64,000 bases of DNA. Source: JBNPEO01 sp050490315 (GTDB taxonomy: Bacteria; Actinomycetota; Actinomycetes; Actinomycetales; Micrococcaceae). The notes beneath the pieces are model-generated. The model was not told the origin of the DNA and ran no database searches. It worked only from the letters and a program-made list of their open reading frames with translations. The stretch is from positions 372,001 through 436,000 of the forward strand of contig NZ_JBNPEO010000002.1 in assembly GCF_050490315.1 (NCBI RefSeq), read 5' to 3'. Positions 34,376 through 43,691 of the stretch are shown here, piece by piece. Position 1 is the first letter of the stretch; every line of letters begins with the position of its first letter. The position numbers were made by a program, and so were the translations under genes.

Positions 34376-35727
34376 TTCGGCGTCGTAGTCTGCTTCCGGC
34401 GTTTAACTACGACGGCGGCTGCCGCACCGAGCAGCAAAAGGGCTACCGCCGCTGCTACCGGGACAAGGAATGCGGGGGTGTAGCCGTGGCTTTGGGCGAT
34501 GCTGCCGGCCACCGATGAGCCAATTGCTGTACCCGTCACAATGCCACTGGCCAGCATTGTCATAACAGTGCCCAGATTCTGCACCGGAGATACAAGTCCA
34601 CCAATCGCAAACACCGTCACCATCACCGGCCCCACCGTTAGGCCTAGCAATAGCAGGACGGGAATCATGGGGCCCAAAGAATGCGGCAACAATAGCAACG
34701 GGGCAACAACCACCATGGCAGCTGCACAAACAATCCAACGGGCAGTGTGGCCAAAGCGCTCCGGCCATGCAGCCACTGTTAAGGCGGAGGCCGCGGAGCT
34801 CAGACCCATCACCGAGTAAAGCAGTCCGGCAAGATCAGATGTGGCGAAGGAGCCTGCAAAGGCGCCCAAGGCGGTTTGTGTGGAGCCAAAAAGCGTACCC
34901 ATACACACCATCGCTGCCACTGGAATAGCCACAGCAACCCATTGGCCAGCTGCGCTTGATGTCCGCTCTTGGCGCGGACGCGAAGTCCCTGATGCCACTG
35001 CCCGGTGGGTTGGGTGGACGGCAAATGCTGGGACCAGTACCAGCGTCAGAAGCGCAGCGAGAGCAAGCGGCAACCACGGTGTAACCAGGCTTGCCAGAAT
35101 ACCCACCAAGGCCGGTCCCAGAACGAAGGTGAGCTCATCAGCGGTGCTCTCATAGGACATGGCTGTATCCAAGTCCCCTGCCGCTCCGGAGGTCCCATTT
35201 TTGGTGATAGCCATCCATCTCACGCGGGCCAAGGGACCCACCTGTGGGCACGTAAAGCCGGATAGCAAGGCACTCACGAGGCAAACGATCAGCCCGGTGC
35301 CTTCGAAGGAAGTGGCTGAATACGCGGCCAGAATAAGACCGATAACAGCAAGAGTGTTCAGGATTGCTGCAATCTGCAGCACTGGGCGCTGGCCAAAACG
35401 GTCGGCCAAGGTGCCCACAATCGGCGCGCCAATCGCTGAGCCTGTTCCCACCGCGCCAGCGGCAAGGCCACCAACTGCATAGGAGCTGCTAACTGCGGTG
35501 AGGAGCGTGAGAGCTCCGACGGTCAGCATGGCCAGAGGCAAACGAGCAAAAAGCCCTAAGGGGATAAAGCCCTTGCCGGCGAGGCGCGGAAGTGCGCCGT
35601 AGCGGCGGAACATTCCGGCAAGTTTTTCGGTAGGTGCCACGTCCGAGGAAGCAGTTGCGCTAGGTGCTTGCTGGGACGGGCTTGCGTTCGAGCTTGGCAG
35701 TTTGGAGGTTGCCTGTGGATCGCTCAT
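34372..35727 (-). CDS. MFS transporter
   Basis: 451 residues: a low-complexity Ser/Ala/Pro-rich cytoplasmic N-terminus (about 1-45) followed by 12 predicted helices; the A-motif-like GTLADRFGQRPVLQ follows TM2. Resembles multidrug or sugar-exporter-type MFS proteins of actinobacteria; substrate unknown. GGAG lies 8 bp before ATG 35727. A perfect TATAAT (35800-35805) upstream suggests its own promoter just after sbcC. Confidence 0.87.
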   Translation of the reverse strand: MSDPQATSKLPSSNASPSQQAPSATASSDVAPTEKLAGMFRRYGALPRLAGKGFIPLGLFARLPLAMLTVGALTLLTAVSSSYAVGGLAAGAVGTGSAIGAPIVGTLADRFGQRPVLQIAAILNTLAVIGLILAAYSATSFEGTGLIVCLVSALLSGFTCPQVGPLARVRWMAITKNGTSGAAGDLDTAMSYESTADELTFVLGPALVGILASLVTPWLPLALAALLTLVLVPAFAVHPTHRAVASGTSRPRQERTSSAAGQWVAVAIPVAAMVCMGTLFGSTQTALGAFAGSFATSDLAGLLYSVMGLSSAASALTVAAWPERFGHTARWIVCAAAMVVVAPLLLLPHSLGPMIPVLLLLGLTVGPVMVTVFAIGGLVSPVQNLGTVMTMLASGIVTGTAIGSSVAGSIAQSHGYTPAFLVPVAAAVALLLLGAAAAVVVKRRKQTTTPN

Positions 35728-35799
35728 AAGTCACTCCGGGTACATCAACAGTGTATGCATCGTCCCTCCACCCGACGCACGCAACCCGGTAACTCATCC

Positions 35800-35805
35800 A
35801 TTATA
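35800..35805 (-). promoter_or_regulatory. -10 element of the MFS gene
   Basis: TATAAT on the reverse strand, 72 bp before the MFS start and 15 bp after the sbcC stop codon. The -35 would lie inside sbcC and is weak. In the 5' UTR, ACCCGG (35784-35789) can pair with CCGGGT (35736-35741), next to the ribosome-binding site. Confidence 0.4.
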
Positions 35806-35819
35806 CGTACTTGCCGTGG

Positions 35820-38800
35820 CTAAGCGAGGCTGCTCAAATCCACAAACTTCAGTGTGGATCCTTGCCTGCCCTTCATCAATTGCAGCTGAGCCGGGATCCG
35901 CATTTTCATCTCGGCGACGTGACTGACTAGCCCCACCATTCGGCCACCCTCGCGCAATGACTCTAGAGCGTCCATGACTTGTTCGAGTGCTTGCTCGTCC
36001 AAGCTGCCAAAGCCTTCGTCAACAAACAAGGTGTCAATCTCCACACCACCAGACTCCTGCTGAACTACGTCAGCTAGGCCAAGCGCCAGTGCCAGGGAGG
36101 CCATAAATGACTCTCCACCGGAGAGCGTGGACGTTTCGCGCGACTGTCCTGTCCACAAGTCCACCACTTCCAATCCAAGCCCCGATTTCTGGTTACGCAC
36201 TGCCCGGGCGTCGGTGTGAGCCAAGCTGTAACGGCCATCGCTCATAGTCAGCAAGCGCGTTGAGGCTTCCTCGGCAACGCGTTCCAAACGGGCCGCAAGC
36301 ACATAGCTATTGAGCGACATTCGCCGCGAGTTCTCCCCGTTACCAGCTGATGTCTGCGCCAAAGAACTGAGCATCGCAGCTCGCTCCCACACAGGACCAT
36401 TCGCCGCGCTTTGATCGGCAAACACTTTGGCAGCTTTGGTGATTTGTTCCACGGCGCTGTGGCTCAAATCGGCTTGCCGCTGGAGAGAGCGCAACTGCTC
36501 AGTGGAGGTCTCCAACACCTCGTTGAGATGCGTGACTTCTGCGCGCAACGTATCCGATGTAAAGCTGTCCGGGGCCTCTGCTGCTGCAAGTTCGGTCTGA
36601 GCCTGGATCAGCGCATCGCTTGAGAACAACTGTTCAAGCTGAGCCTGTTCAGTTTCATACTTTCGCAGGCTCTGCTCCAGCGCGGTCAGATCAGCGCTGC
36701 TCAACAGCCCCACCCGGACCTGCTCGGAGGACTCAAAGTGCTGCTTGGCGAGGGCCTGCTGAAGTTTGCTTTCGCTTTCTTGGAGGGCTGCCGTGGCCAC
36801 AACTACTCGTGCCCTTGCATCAGCATTGGCTTGCAGGACGTCTCGTTTGCGCTCAAGGACGGTGATTCGTTCGGCCAAGGTGCTGGCCCCGGCCCGGAGC
36901 TCTTGAAGTTCGGCGTTGAGTTGATTCAGCTCTGCGCTTGCAACGGCGAGCTGTTGTTCTGCCGCGATGCGCTGCTGCTCTGCAGCTTCTATTTTTTGGT
37001 CAACGGCTGCCAGCTGGGCTTCCACAGCCGTTTTGTTCTCCTGCGCATCGGAGAGTTTTTTGCTGGCCGATTTAATCCGTGCAACACGCTCTTGGGCAGC
37101 GGCAAGCTGAGCTTGAGCCACGCTGAGTTCAGTAGAACCGCCCTTACCGTCAAGGTGAGCCACTGCGATCTTGCGCTCCGCCAAAACGGCATCCGCTTGT
37201 GACTCAGCGCTCGTGGCGGCTTCATACCCTGCGAAGGCTTCTTTTTCGAGCTCGCCGAGGTTGCCAGAGCCCTCGCTAGGTGAAGCCGGATGCGGGTGAT
37301 CAGACGAACCACAGACCGGGCATTCGTGTCCGGCTTCTAGCGTTGCCGCAAGTTCTGCTGCAGCATTCTGCAGGCGTTGTTCACGCAAGGAAAACCACTG
37401 CGAACGCAAGGATTGAGTGTTTCCTTTGGCAACGTTATGCGCCTGAGCAGCGCTTTCACGTTCAACCACGGCCACCGAATATTCACCGATGAGGGAAATG
37501 AATTCTCGGGCTGCTTCCACTGCCTGAGCCGCCGCGTCGAGGGACTCTTGAGAACGCTCCAGCTCCGCAATTTCCTCGTTTAGCGTGGTCAGCGTGTTTT
37601 TCCCGAGCGCTGCTTCCTGGCGCTGCTCTTCGATTCGCGTCACCGCTTGTTGAGCCTCGGATTCGAAGCTGCGAATGGTCGCCTCGAGAGAATCAACGCG
37701 TTTTTCTTGAGTCACACCGTGACGAAGTACAGCTAGGTCGTCAACGGTTTGGGTCAAAACCTCGCGTTGTTCTACATCCCCGAGCTGTTCCAAACCCAGC
37801 TCCTGAAGTTGCTCAACAGCAGCAGTTTCGCTCTCTAGTGAAGCACTGAGCTCTTGGCTTGCCGCCAGGTGGGCATCAAGCACCGGCACCACGGTTTGAG
37901 CGGCTCGATGAACACGCAGGGATTTGGCCTGCTCGATGTAGAGCGCTTCTTCGGCATCGTGGGCCATTTTCCGCACTTGTGCAAGTTCTAGTTGCAGGTG
38001 TCGCTCTTGGGTTTTGACGGCCTCTTGAACAGCATTTTGGTGTGCAACAAAAGTCTCGGCGGCAACACTCGTTGCTTGGGCCTGTTCAGAAGCTACGGCA
38101 CCGCCTTGAGCGAGCAACCATTCAAGCCTGCTCGCCGCTTTGTCCACGTCCAAGGCATCTTCGGCCTGGATGGCAGGCACCTCGGACTCGGGGAAGGAGG
38201 GCAACTGCTCCAGGAGCGGCGCGGCAGCGTTTTCAGCCCCCAACAATACGTTGCGCAATCCGTGCTCAAGGGCGTTGATTTGTTCTTTGGCCTCTGTTGC
38301 CATTTGGGAGAGCTGCTTCTCCACAGCTTCAAAAACGCCTGTGCCAAAGAGCTTCTGAAGAAGTACCCGGCGGTCCTCCTCTTTGGACCTGAGGAACGCC
38401 GCAAAGTCGCCTTGGGGAAGCATCACTACCCGGGTGAATTGTTCCCGGTCCATGCCCAATACTGCAGAAATTTCAGCGCCAACTTCATCATTGCGCGTGG
38501 ACTTTTCTTCCCATCGACCATCAACAAATTCCCGTAACCGGCTCGTGGCATTTTGCGTCACAAAGCCTCTTGAAGAACGGGTACTGGGTTTGGCCCACTG
38601 CGGGCTGCGAAGCACCTCAAAGCGCCGCCCCTGAGCGGTGAACTCACACAGCACACTTGGCTCAGCTTCAGGTGCAGCGTGATCGCTCCGAAGGCGTTTG
38701 CCGTCTTGCCGAACCCCAGGTACTGAACCGTACAGGGCATAACAAATGGCGTCCAAAACACTGGTTTTACCCGAGCCTGTGGGTCCGTTGAGCAAAAACA

Positions 38801-38888
38801 AACCGTGCTCCCCCAGTGCATCAAAGTCGACGCTTTCTTCGCCAGCAAAGGGGCCGAAGGCGTTGATCACCAAACGGTGGATTCTCAC
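35820..38888 (-). CDS. sbcC: Exonuclease subunit SbcC (SMC-like ATPase)
   Basis: 1022-residue ABC/SMC-type ATPase partner of SbcD in the nuclease that cleaves hairpins and protein-blocked DNA ends. The N-terminus has Walker A GPTGSGKTSVLDAICYALYG; long coiled coils flank a zinc-hook CPVCGSSDHPHP near residue 525; the C-terminal lobe has LSGGESFMASLALALGLADV and Walker B DTLFVDEGFGSLDEQ. Length and order match actinobacterial SbcC. Its ATG overlaps the sbcD stop codon by 4 bp (translational coupling). Confidence 0.95.
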   Translation of the reverse strand: MRIHRLVINAFGPFAGEESVDFDALGEHGLFLLNGPTGSGKTSVLDAICYALYGSVPGVRQDGKRLRSDHAAPEAEPSVLCEFTAQGRRFEVLRSPQWAKPSTRSSRGFVTQNATSRLREFVDGRWEEKSTRNDEVGAEISAVLGMDREQFTRVVMLPQGDFAAFLRSKEEDRRVLLQKLFGTGVFEAVEKQLSQMATEAKEQINALEHGLRNVLLGAENAAAPLLEQLPSFPESEVPAIQAEDALDVDKAASRLEWLLAQGGAVASEQAQATSVAAETFVAHQNAVQEAVKTQERHLQLELAQVRKMAHDAEEALYIEQAKSLRVHRAAQTVVPVLDAHLAASQELSASLESETAAVEQLQELGLEQLGDVEQREVLTQTVDDLAVLRHGVTQEKRVDSLEATIRSFESEAQQAVTRIEEQRQEAALGKNTLTTLNEEIAELERSQESLDAAAQAVEAAREFISLIGEYSVAVVERESAAQAHNVAKGNTQSLRSQWFSLREQRLQNAAAELAATLEAGHECPVCGSSDHPHPASPSEGSGNLGELEKEAFAGYEAATSAESQADAVLAERKIAVAHLDGKGGSTELSVAQAQLAAAQERVARIKSASKKLSDAQENKTAVEAQLAAVDQKIEAAEQQRIAAEQQLAVASAELNQLNAELQELRAGASTLAERITVLERKRDVLQANADARARVVVATAALQESESKLQQALAKQHFESSEQVRVGLLSSADLTALEQSLRKYETEQAQLEQLFSSDALIQAQTELAAAEAPDSFTSDTLRAEVTHLNEVLETSTEQLRSLQRQADLSHSAVEQITKAAKVFADQSAANGPVWERAAMLSSLAQTSAGNGENSRRMSLNSYVLAARLERVAEEASTRLLTMSDGRYSLAHTDARAVRNQKSGLGLEVVDLWTGQSRETSTLSGGESFMASLALALGLADVVQQESGGVEIDTLFVDEGFGSLDEQALEQVMDALESLREGGRMVGLVSHVAEMKMRIPAQLQLMKGRQGSTLKFVDLSSLA

Positions 38889-40045
38889 TTGCTACCCTCC
38901 AGGGCGCGAACACTTTCAAGAGCCTCAACCAAGCTTTGGCGCTCCGGTTCGGATGCCGGCCGGTCACGAACGTGATCAAGAAATCCGCAACAGACATCAA
39001 GCTCATCCACGGCTTCACGCACCCTTTGGCTGTACGTCTTCTTCTGGCTTAGCTGGGCGCCTTCGGGGTCAAAACTTAGGACCAGGGTGTGCGGAAATCT
39101 GCTCCTGATCGAATCCATGGCCTGGGCCGGTTTTTGTGTGTCGGTCAGAGTCACTTGGCAATAGGCTTCTTGCGCCCACTCAAGCTGCGGATCTTCAAGC
39201 AGCCCGGCCAAAGTCCCACGCAATACCGCTAGCTGGCGCAGTGACGTAAAAGGCACTTCCCGCACCGACGTTACTCCGGCTGCGTCTATCTCCACTAACC
39301 ATGCACCCTTTTGGTGCCGAGCCTCAGAGAAGGAATACGGGAGCGGTGAGCCTGAATACCGCACGGTTTCTGAAAGAGTCTGCCGGCCATGTAAATGTCC
39401 CAAGGCGGTGTAATCAAAGCCTTGGAAAAGATCCAGTGGAACAGCACCTAGCCCACCAATGTTCAGGTCCCGCTCGCTCTCTGAGGTGATACCGCCGCTG
39501 GCAAAGGTATGCGCCATCACCACCGAGACAACCGTTCCAGCATGGCGCCGCGCCTGTAAGTCTGCGTGGATACGTTCAACGGCCGCTTGCGTGACTGAAA
39601 AGTGCCCCGGCTGTTCCACGTCCAGGGCCGCAGCCACCATCCTCGGTTCCAAAAACGGAATTCCGTAAACGGCTAGCTCAAACCCATCACCTTCAACAAC
39701 GCAAGGCTGAGCGAGTTCCGAAACCCGGGTGCGCAAAAAAACTCCACCGCGCTCTAGAAGCCGTGAAGCGAAACCCAACCGAATCGCAGAATCGTGATTA
39801 CCACTGGTGATCACCACCTTGCATCCTGTTGCAGTGACCCGAACCAGAGCATCATCAAAAAGATTCACCACGTCTACGGGCGGCAAGGCACGGTCATAAA
39901 CGTCCCCGGAGATCAGCAGCACGTCCACTTCTTCAGTGACGACTGTTTCCACCAATTGGTCCACAAATGACCGTTGAGCCTCCAACATCCCGGCCCCGTG
40001 GAAAGAACGGCCAAGGTGCCAATCTGAGGTGTGCAAAATCCGCAT
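38885..40045 (-). CDS. sbcD: Exonuclease subunit SbcD (Mre11-like nuclease)
   Basis: 386-residue Mn2+-dependent nuclease subunit. All five phosphoesterase motifs are visible: HTSDWHLGRSFHGAG, ISGDVYDRALPP, ITSGNHDSAIR, MAHTFASGG and ALGHLHGRQ. ATG 40045 has no ribosome-binding site; TAGTTT ends 6 bp upstream, so the mRNA is probably leaderless. That -10 overlaps the foot of the aquaporin terminator hairpin. Confidence 0.95.
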   Translation of the reverse strand: MRILHTSDWHLGRSFHGAGMLEAQRSFVDQLVETVVTEEVDVLLISGDVYDRALPPVDVVNLFDDALVRVTATGCKVVITSGNHDSAIRLGFASRLLERGGVFLRTRVSELAQPCVVEGDGFELAVYGIPFLEPRMVAAALDVEQPGHFSVTQAAVERIHADLQARRHAGTVVSVVMAHTFASGGITSESERDLNIGGLGAVPLDLFQGFDYTALGHLHGRQTLSETVRYSGSPLPYSFSEARHQKGAWLVEIDAAGVTSVREVPFTSLRQLAVLRGTLAGLLEDPQLEWAQEAYCQVTLTDTQKPAQAMDSIRSRFPHTLVLSFDPEGAQLSQKKTYSQRVREAVDELDVCCGFLDHVRDRPASEPERQSLVEALESVRALEGSK

Positions 40046-40054
40046 ATAACCAAA

Positions 40055-40098
40055 CTAGCGGCACCCGCCGACACTTTAGTGCCGGCGGGTGCCGCTAG
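40055..40098 (-). terminator. Terminator of the aquaporin gene
   Basis: A 20-bp stem with one mismatch (40055-40074 with 40079-40098, core GCGGCACCCGCCG) and a 4-nt loop lies 62 bp beyond the aquaporin stop codon. Its distal foot overlaps the putative sbcD -10 (40052-40057). Confidence 0.85.
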
Positions 40099-40159
40099 CG
40101 TGCGAGGACACAGCATTCGAAGTGCTGCTCAAGAGCCTCAAGGTGTAAAAAAGTAGTCC

Positions 40160-41125
40160 TTAACGGGGAGCCGGAGGTGCATCAAAGAAGTTCCGAGCAT
40201 CCTCATCCACAACCTTGTCCTGTACTGATGCCCCAGCCGGGACCTCAGCGGTGCCAGCAACGCTTGTCTCGTTGGATTCATCAGCTACATCGGAGAGTTC
40301 TTCTGAGTCATCAAAATCGCTGTCTGCGTCCTCATCACCCGAGGCGATAATCGCCGTCGTACCGGCAGCACTTGCCGGTGCCGCTGCGGCAAAGCCACGC
40401 ACAATCAATCCGGCGATTGCGGCACCCAGGAGCGGAGCTACCCAGAAGAGCCACAACTGACCTATTGCCCAGCTTTCGGAGAAGAGCGCAACAGCAGTGG
40501 CACGAACAGGGTTGAAAGTGCTGTTGGAGATCGCTTGAGCGGTCTGGGCCAAAACTGCAGTGCCCAGGCCAACCGCCACAGAGGTTGCCAACCAGCTGTT
40601 CGCACGCGAATTACGGGCAGCCAAAAAGAGCCCCACCAGAATTGCGGCGCCAATTACCTCAAGCAAGAGCACACCAGCTAGCGGCACCTTGTAGAGAGAG
40701 TGGTCATCGAACCCGGACGCCAAAGTAGAAAGAACGGTGGGAATGTTCGCACCGGAAATGGTCTGAACCACACCGAGCAAGCTCAGCAGTCCCAAAAGAC
40801 CACCAAGCAGCTGAGCTACCGCGTAAAGTCCTGCGTCTTTCCATGCGGTATGTCCAGCGATTGCGCTACCGAGAGAGATCGCCGGGTTGAAGTGCCCACC
40901 GGACAGGTGCCCAACGGCGAGCATCGCGACAGTCACTGCCAGACCTGTAGCTACCGGTCCCTGCATTGGTTGATAGTTGGGGTGAACGAACAACACGGCG
41001 CCGAGTCCGGCGAGAACAATAAGGAAAGTGCCAAAGGCTTCGGCGGACAAACGTCCCACCAGGCCTGTTGTGGCGATCGTGGTCTCTGGGCCGTCAACCG
41101 GCACAGTGGTACTAGAGGTCGTCAA
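40160..41125 (-). CDS. Aquaporin / MIP-family channel
   Basis: 321 residues with six predicted helices. The first half-helix motif is canonical (SGGHFNPAISLG); the second reads STFNPVRAT, NPV instead of NPA. AEAFGTFLIVLAGLGAVLF at the N-terminus is typical of AqpZ-like channels. The region after about residue 255 is Ala-rich then strongly acidic (DEDADSDFDDSEE) and is not part of the channel fold. The start is TTG at 41125, nine bases after AAAGGA; no better start is nearby. Water is the likely substrate, glycerol possible. Confidence 0.88.
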   Translation of the reverse strand: MTTSSTTVPVDGPETTIATTGLVGRLSAEAFGTFLIVLAGLGAVLFVHPNYQPMQGPVATGLAVTVAMLAVGHLSGGHFNPAISLGSAIAGHTAWKDAGLYAVAQLLGGLLGLLSLLGVVQTISGANIPTVLSTLASGFDDHSLYKVPLAGVLLLEVIGAAILVGLFLAARNSRANSWLATSVAVGLGTAVLAQTAQAISNSTFNPVRATAVALFSESWAIGQLWLFWVAPLLGAAIAGLIVRGFAAAAPASAAGTTAIIASGDEDADSDFDDSEELSDVADESNETSVAGTAEVPAGASVQDKVVDEDARNFFDAPPAPR

Positions 41126-41251
41126 TGGTACTGTCCTTTGCTGTTGTTACAGGGGCGTGCGCCACGAGGAACTTCCGCGCATAAGGAGAAGCCACGAGGC
41201 GCAATCATCAAGAAGTCTCTCAAAGAAAGCTGTGTTCCGCCTGTGTCCGGC

Positions 41252-41614
41252 TCAGTTACCCCACACAATAGCGGCCGCAGCGGCCAGCGCGGTTAGTGCC
41301 ACAGCCCCAACAATAGCTGCGAGCAAGAGCGCAGGCGGAGCCTGAAGAGGTTTGCCAAGGGCTATAGAGCGGTGCCAAGTGATCGCCGCTACCAATACCG
41401 TTGCTAGTGCCGCTACCGCTGCAGCCAGAGCCCGTAAATCTACGACGCCGGCACTTGCCACGCCTGCCAGCTCTGGGCCGCGATGAACAAACCAACTGCG
41501 CCACAGCAACACGTCAATCACCAGCATGGCCAAAAGAGTTCGGCGCCACGAAAGCGCCGTACGTTCAGGTTGCAGGCCAGAATCCCGCAAGGTTGTGTCA
41601 GCATCCGTGGACAA
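41252..41614 (-). CDS. DUF202 family membrane protein (second of a pair)
   Basis: About 120 residues with three predicted helices. The DUF202 signature LQPERTALSWRRTLLAMLVI is near the N-terminus. The start is uncertain: the frame is open far upstream across the first DUF202 gene, and I chose a TTG at 41614, 11 bp after that gene's stop. It is paired with another DUF202 gene, as is common (YidH/YidG-like pairs). Function unknown. Confidence 0.75.
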   Translation of the reverse strand: MSTDADTTLRDSGLQPERTALSWRRTLLAMLVIDVLLWRSWFVHRGPELAGVASAGVVDLRALAAAVAALATVLVAAITWHRSIALGKPLQAPPALLLAAIVGAVALTALAAAAAIVWGN

Positions 41615-41625
41615 AAGTGACTCGC

Positions 41626-41982
41626 TTACTTTCGCAGAATGATCAGAATGGCGAACGTTAGTGCCGCGAGCGCCACAATCACCGTCATCACCAAAAGAAT
41701 CCAGGAGAACGGCAGTGCCTCTCCCCTTCTCAAAGCCGATTCGGTCTGGGCCCAGCGCCGGTAAGAGATCACCGCAAGGGTGGCGCCAATTCCTGCCAAA
41801 ACCACACACAACAGAAGCCGGACAAGCGGCGGTGCAATGTTTGGCGCTAGTTGGTCAATGGCCACGGAGCCAGCCAACAATGCCAAAGAAGTGCGCAACC
41901 ACGCCAAAAAGGTTCGCTCGTTGGCTAAAGAAAATCGGTAGTCAGGGGTTGTTCCAGTTCGGCGCCAGGCGGGTTCACGCAT
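41626..41982 (-). CDS. DUF202 family membrane protein (first of a pair)
   Basis: 118 residues, three predicted helices, with the DUF202 motif FSLANERTFLAWLRTSLALLAG. Resembles YidH. TAAAGT ends 6 bp before ATG 41982 and no clear ribosome-binding site is present, so the transcript is probably leaderless; the divergent ADP-ribosylglycohydrolase gene starts only 31 bp away. Function unknown. Confidence 0.85.
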   Translation of the reverse strand: MREPAWRRTGTTPDYRFSLANERTFLAWLRTSLALLAGSVAIDQLAPNIAPPLVRLLLCVVLAGIGATLAVISYRRWAQTESALRRGEALPFSWILLVMTVIVALAALTFAILIILRK

Positions 41983-42013
41983 GCCACCACTTTAGCCGGG
42001 TAAATTTACTTCT

Positions 42014-43072
42014 ATGAGTATTGCGTCGCGGATCCACGGCTGCCTTCTGGGCGGCGCCCTCGGAGACTCCTTGGGCTATGTCATTGAATTTGATGGAATT
42101 GAAACTATTCGCCAGCGGTTTGGGCCGGACGGTTTGCAGGACTTCTCCCAGCTCGATTCCCGCACCCACTTCTCTGATGACACCCAAATGACCCTCTACA
42201 CGGTGGACGGTTTGGTGGAGGCACTTGAATGGGCCAATGAAGGCGTTGCCGCCAATGAAAACGCTTGCTTATGGCTCGCCTACTTGCGCTGGCTCGCAAC
42301 TCAGGATGTCGCGTTGCCAGCATCCGCGCCGCGTCCTCAGCCGCGTTGGATTGATGCTCAAGAAGTTCTCCAACACCGCCGTGCACCGGGCAACGCCTGC
42401 TTGAGCGGCTTGGCTACCGGCGAGATGGGAACTCAGGCCCGGCCGGTAAATCCTGGTTCCAAAGGCTGCGGTACCGTGATGCGCTCGGCACCGTTTGGTC
42501 TGGTCCCCCACATCAGCGCCGAGGCGGCGTTTAAGCTCGCTTACGATGCCTCCTACCTCACCCATGGACACTCGGCTGCGGCCCACTCTGCGGGCATATT
42601 CAGCGTCCTGATTCACGGTGTGTGCAGCGGCGAACAGATTCGTCCCGCCCTCGAGTCCGCTCTGCTTCACCTCAACGGACGGAATCCCGCACCGGAAGTG
42701 CTCAGCCGGATTAATGCCGCCTTAGCGGCGTCTGAACGTGCCAGCACCGGAACGTTACTAAGCCCCGAGGAACTGGTGGATACGCTCGGTGAAGGCTGGG
42801 TGGCCGAGGAGGCCCTCGCCGTCGCACTTTATGCGGTGCTGGCCACAGAAGCGTCAACTACGACGCCGGAAGAACACTTCCGGGCAGCCATCGCCTTGGC
42901 GATTAATCACCGCGGAGATAGCGACTCAACCGGCTCTATTGCAGGCAACATTCTTGGCGCCCAATATGGCATGGACGCAATCCCGGCTCAGTGGCTTGAA
43001 GTGTTGGAATCCCCTGAGACCATCACCCACATGGCCGATTCTTTGGTGGCTGTTACGAGCGGCGAAGTGTGA
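42014..43072 (+). CDS. ADP-ribosylglycohydrolase family protein
   Basis: 352 residues of the DraG/ARH fold. The dinuclear metal site motifs are complete: GALGDSLGYVIEF, HFSDDTQMTL, THGHSAAAHSAG and, at the C-terminus, NHRGDSDSTGSIAGNILGA. Such enzymes remove ADP-ribose from proteins or small molecules; the target here is unknown. No ADP-ribosyltransferase is adjacent. TAAATT ends 7 bp before ATG 42014, predicting a leaderless mRNA. Its 3' end overlaps the convergent DUF4395 gene by 20 bp. Confidence 0.92.
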   Translation: MSIASRIHGCLLGGALGDSLGYVIEFDGIETIRQRFGPDGLQDFSQLDSRTHFSDDTQMTLYTVDGLVEALEWANEGVAANENACLWLAYLRWLATQDVALPASAPRPQPRWIDAQEVLQHRRAPGNACLSGLATGEMGTQARPVNPGSKGCGTVMRSAPFGLVPHISAEAAFKLAYDASYLTHGHSAAAHSAGIFSVLIHGVCSGEQIRPALESALLHLNGRNPAPEVLSRINAALAASERASTGTLLSPEELVDTLGEGWVAEEALAVALYAVLATEASTTTPEEHFRAAIALAINHRGDSDSTGSIAGNILGAQYGMDAIPAQWLEVLESPETITHMADSLVAVTSGEV

Positions 43073-43577
43073 TGTTGTTGCACGCCTCGCACACGTCCTC
43101 CGGGATCAAACCGCGCCGCTGAAGGAAACCGAAAATGGTGCAGCCGAGGCAAAAGCCCGCGAAGGATTCTAGAGACGCTGCAATAATCAGCAGGCCAACG
43201 AGGATCCACGCTGCTGTGGTGGCGCCTGAGAACCAGAGCACGGCGGCAGCGGTGGACAAGACCGCGCCAATGCCTTGAGCAAAGCGCTTGGGCGGCCCGG
43301 CAACTAGACGAGTTTTACCCAACCACGGTGTGATGACTTTGGTGGAGAGCAGACCGGCTGGTGAAATTCGGGGACCAAATGCTAAACGAAGCCAAAACCC
43401 GACGGCGATAATGGCCAGTCCAGGCCCCCAACCGGTGACCAGAGTTAGAACCGCCAGAACCACCACAATGCCGGCCGTGACGCGCGCTGCGTATTCGTTG
43501 ACCGGGTTGGGGAAACGGAAAAAGTGCTTCAAACCCGTGGTTGCCGGTGCGGCGGTGATGGTGCTGAACTCAGTCAT
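43053..43577 (-). CDS. DUF4395 family membrane protein
   Basis: 174 residues with about four helices. FRFPNPVNEYAARVTAG at the start and FAGFCLGCTIFGFLQRRG near the end are the DUF4395 signatures; the C-x2-C in FCLGC and a further EACNN cysteine are conserved in style with family members often found near thioredoxin-like or sulfurtransferase genes. None is adjacent here. TAGCGT ends 6 bp before the ATG: probably leaderless. Confidence 0.85.
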   Translation of the reverse strand: MTEFSTITAAPATTGLKHFFRFPNPVNEYAARVTAGIVVVLAVLTLVTGWGPGLAIIAVGFWLRLAFGPRISPAGLLSTKVITPWLGKTRLVAGPPKRFAQGIGAVLSTAAAVLWFSGATTAAWILVGLLIIAASLESFAGFCLGCTIFGFLQRRGLIPEDVCEACNNITLRRS

Positions 43578-43691
43578 AGGACAACGCTACGGCCGCGGAG
43601 GCCAATACTACGAGGATTGTTGCTTCACATGAACGCGGCAGGGTAAGTCCTACGACTTCAACCTGCAACAGCGTGCTAGCCGCATTGGCGC

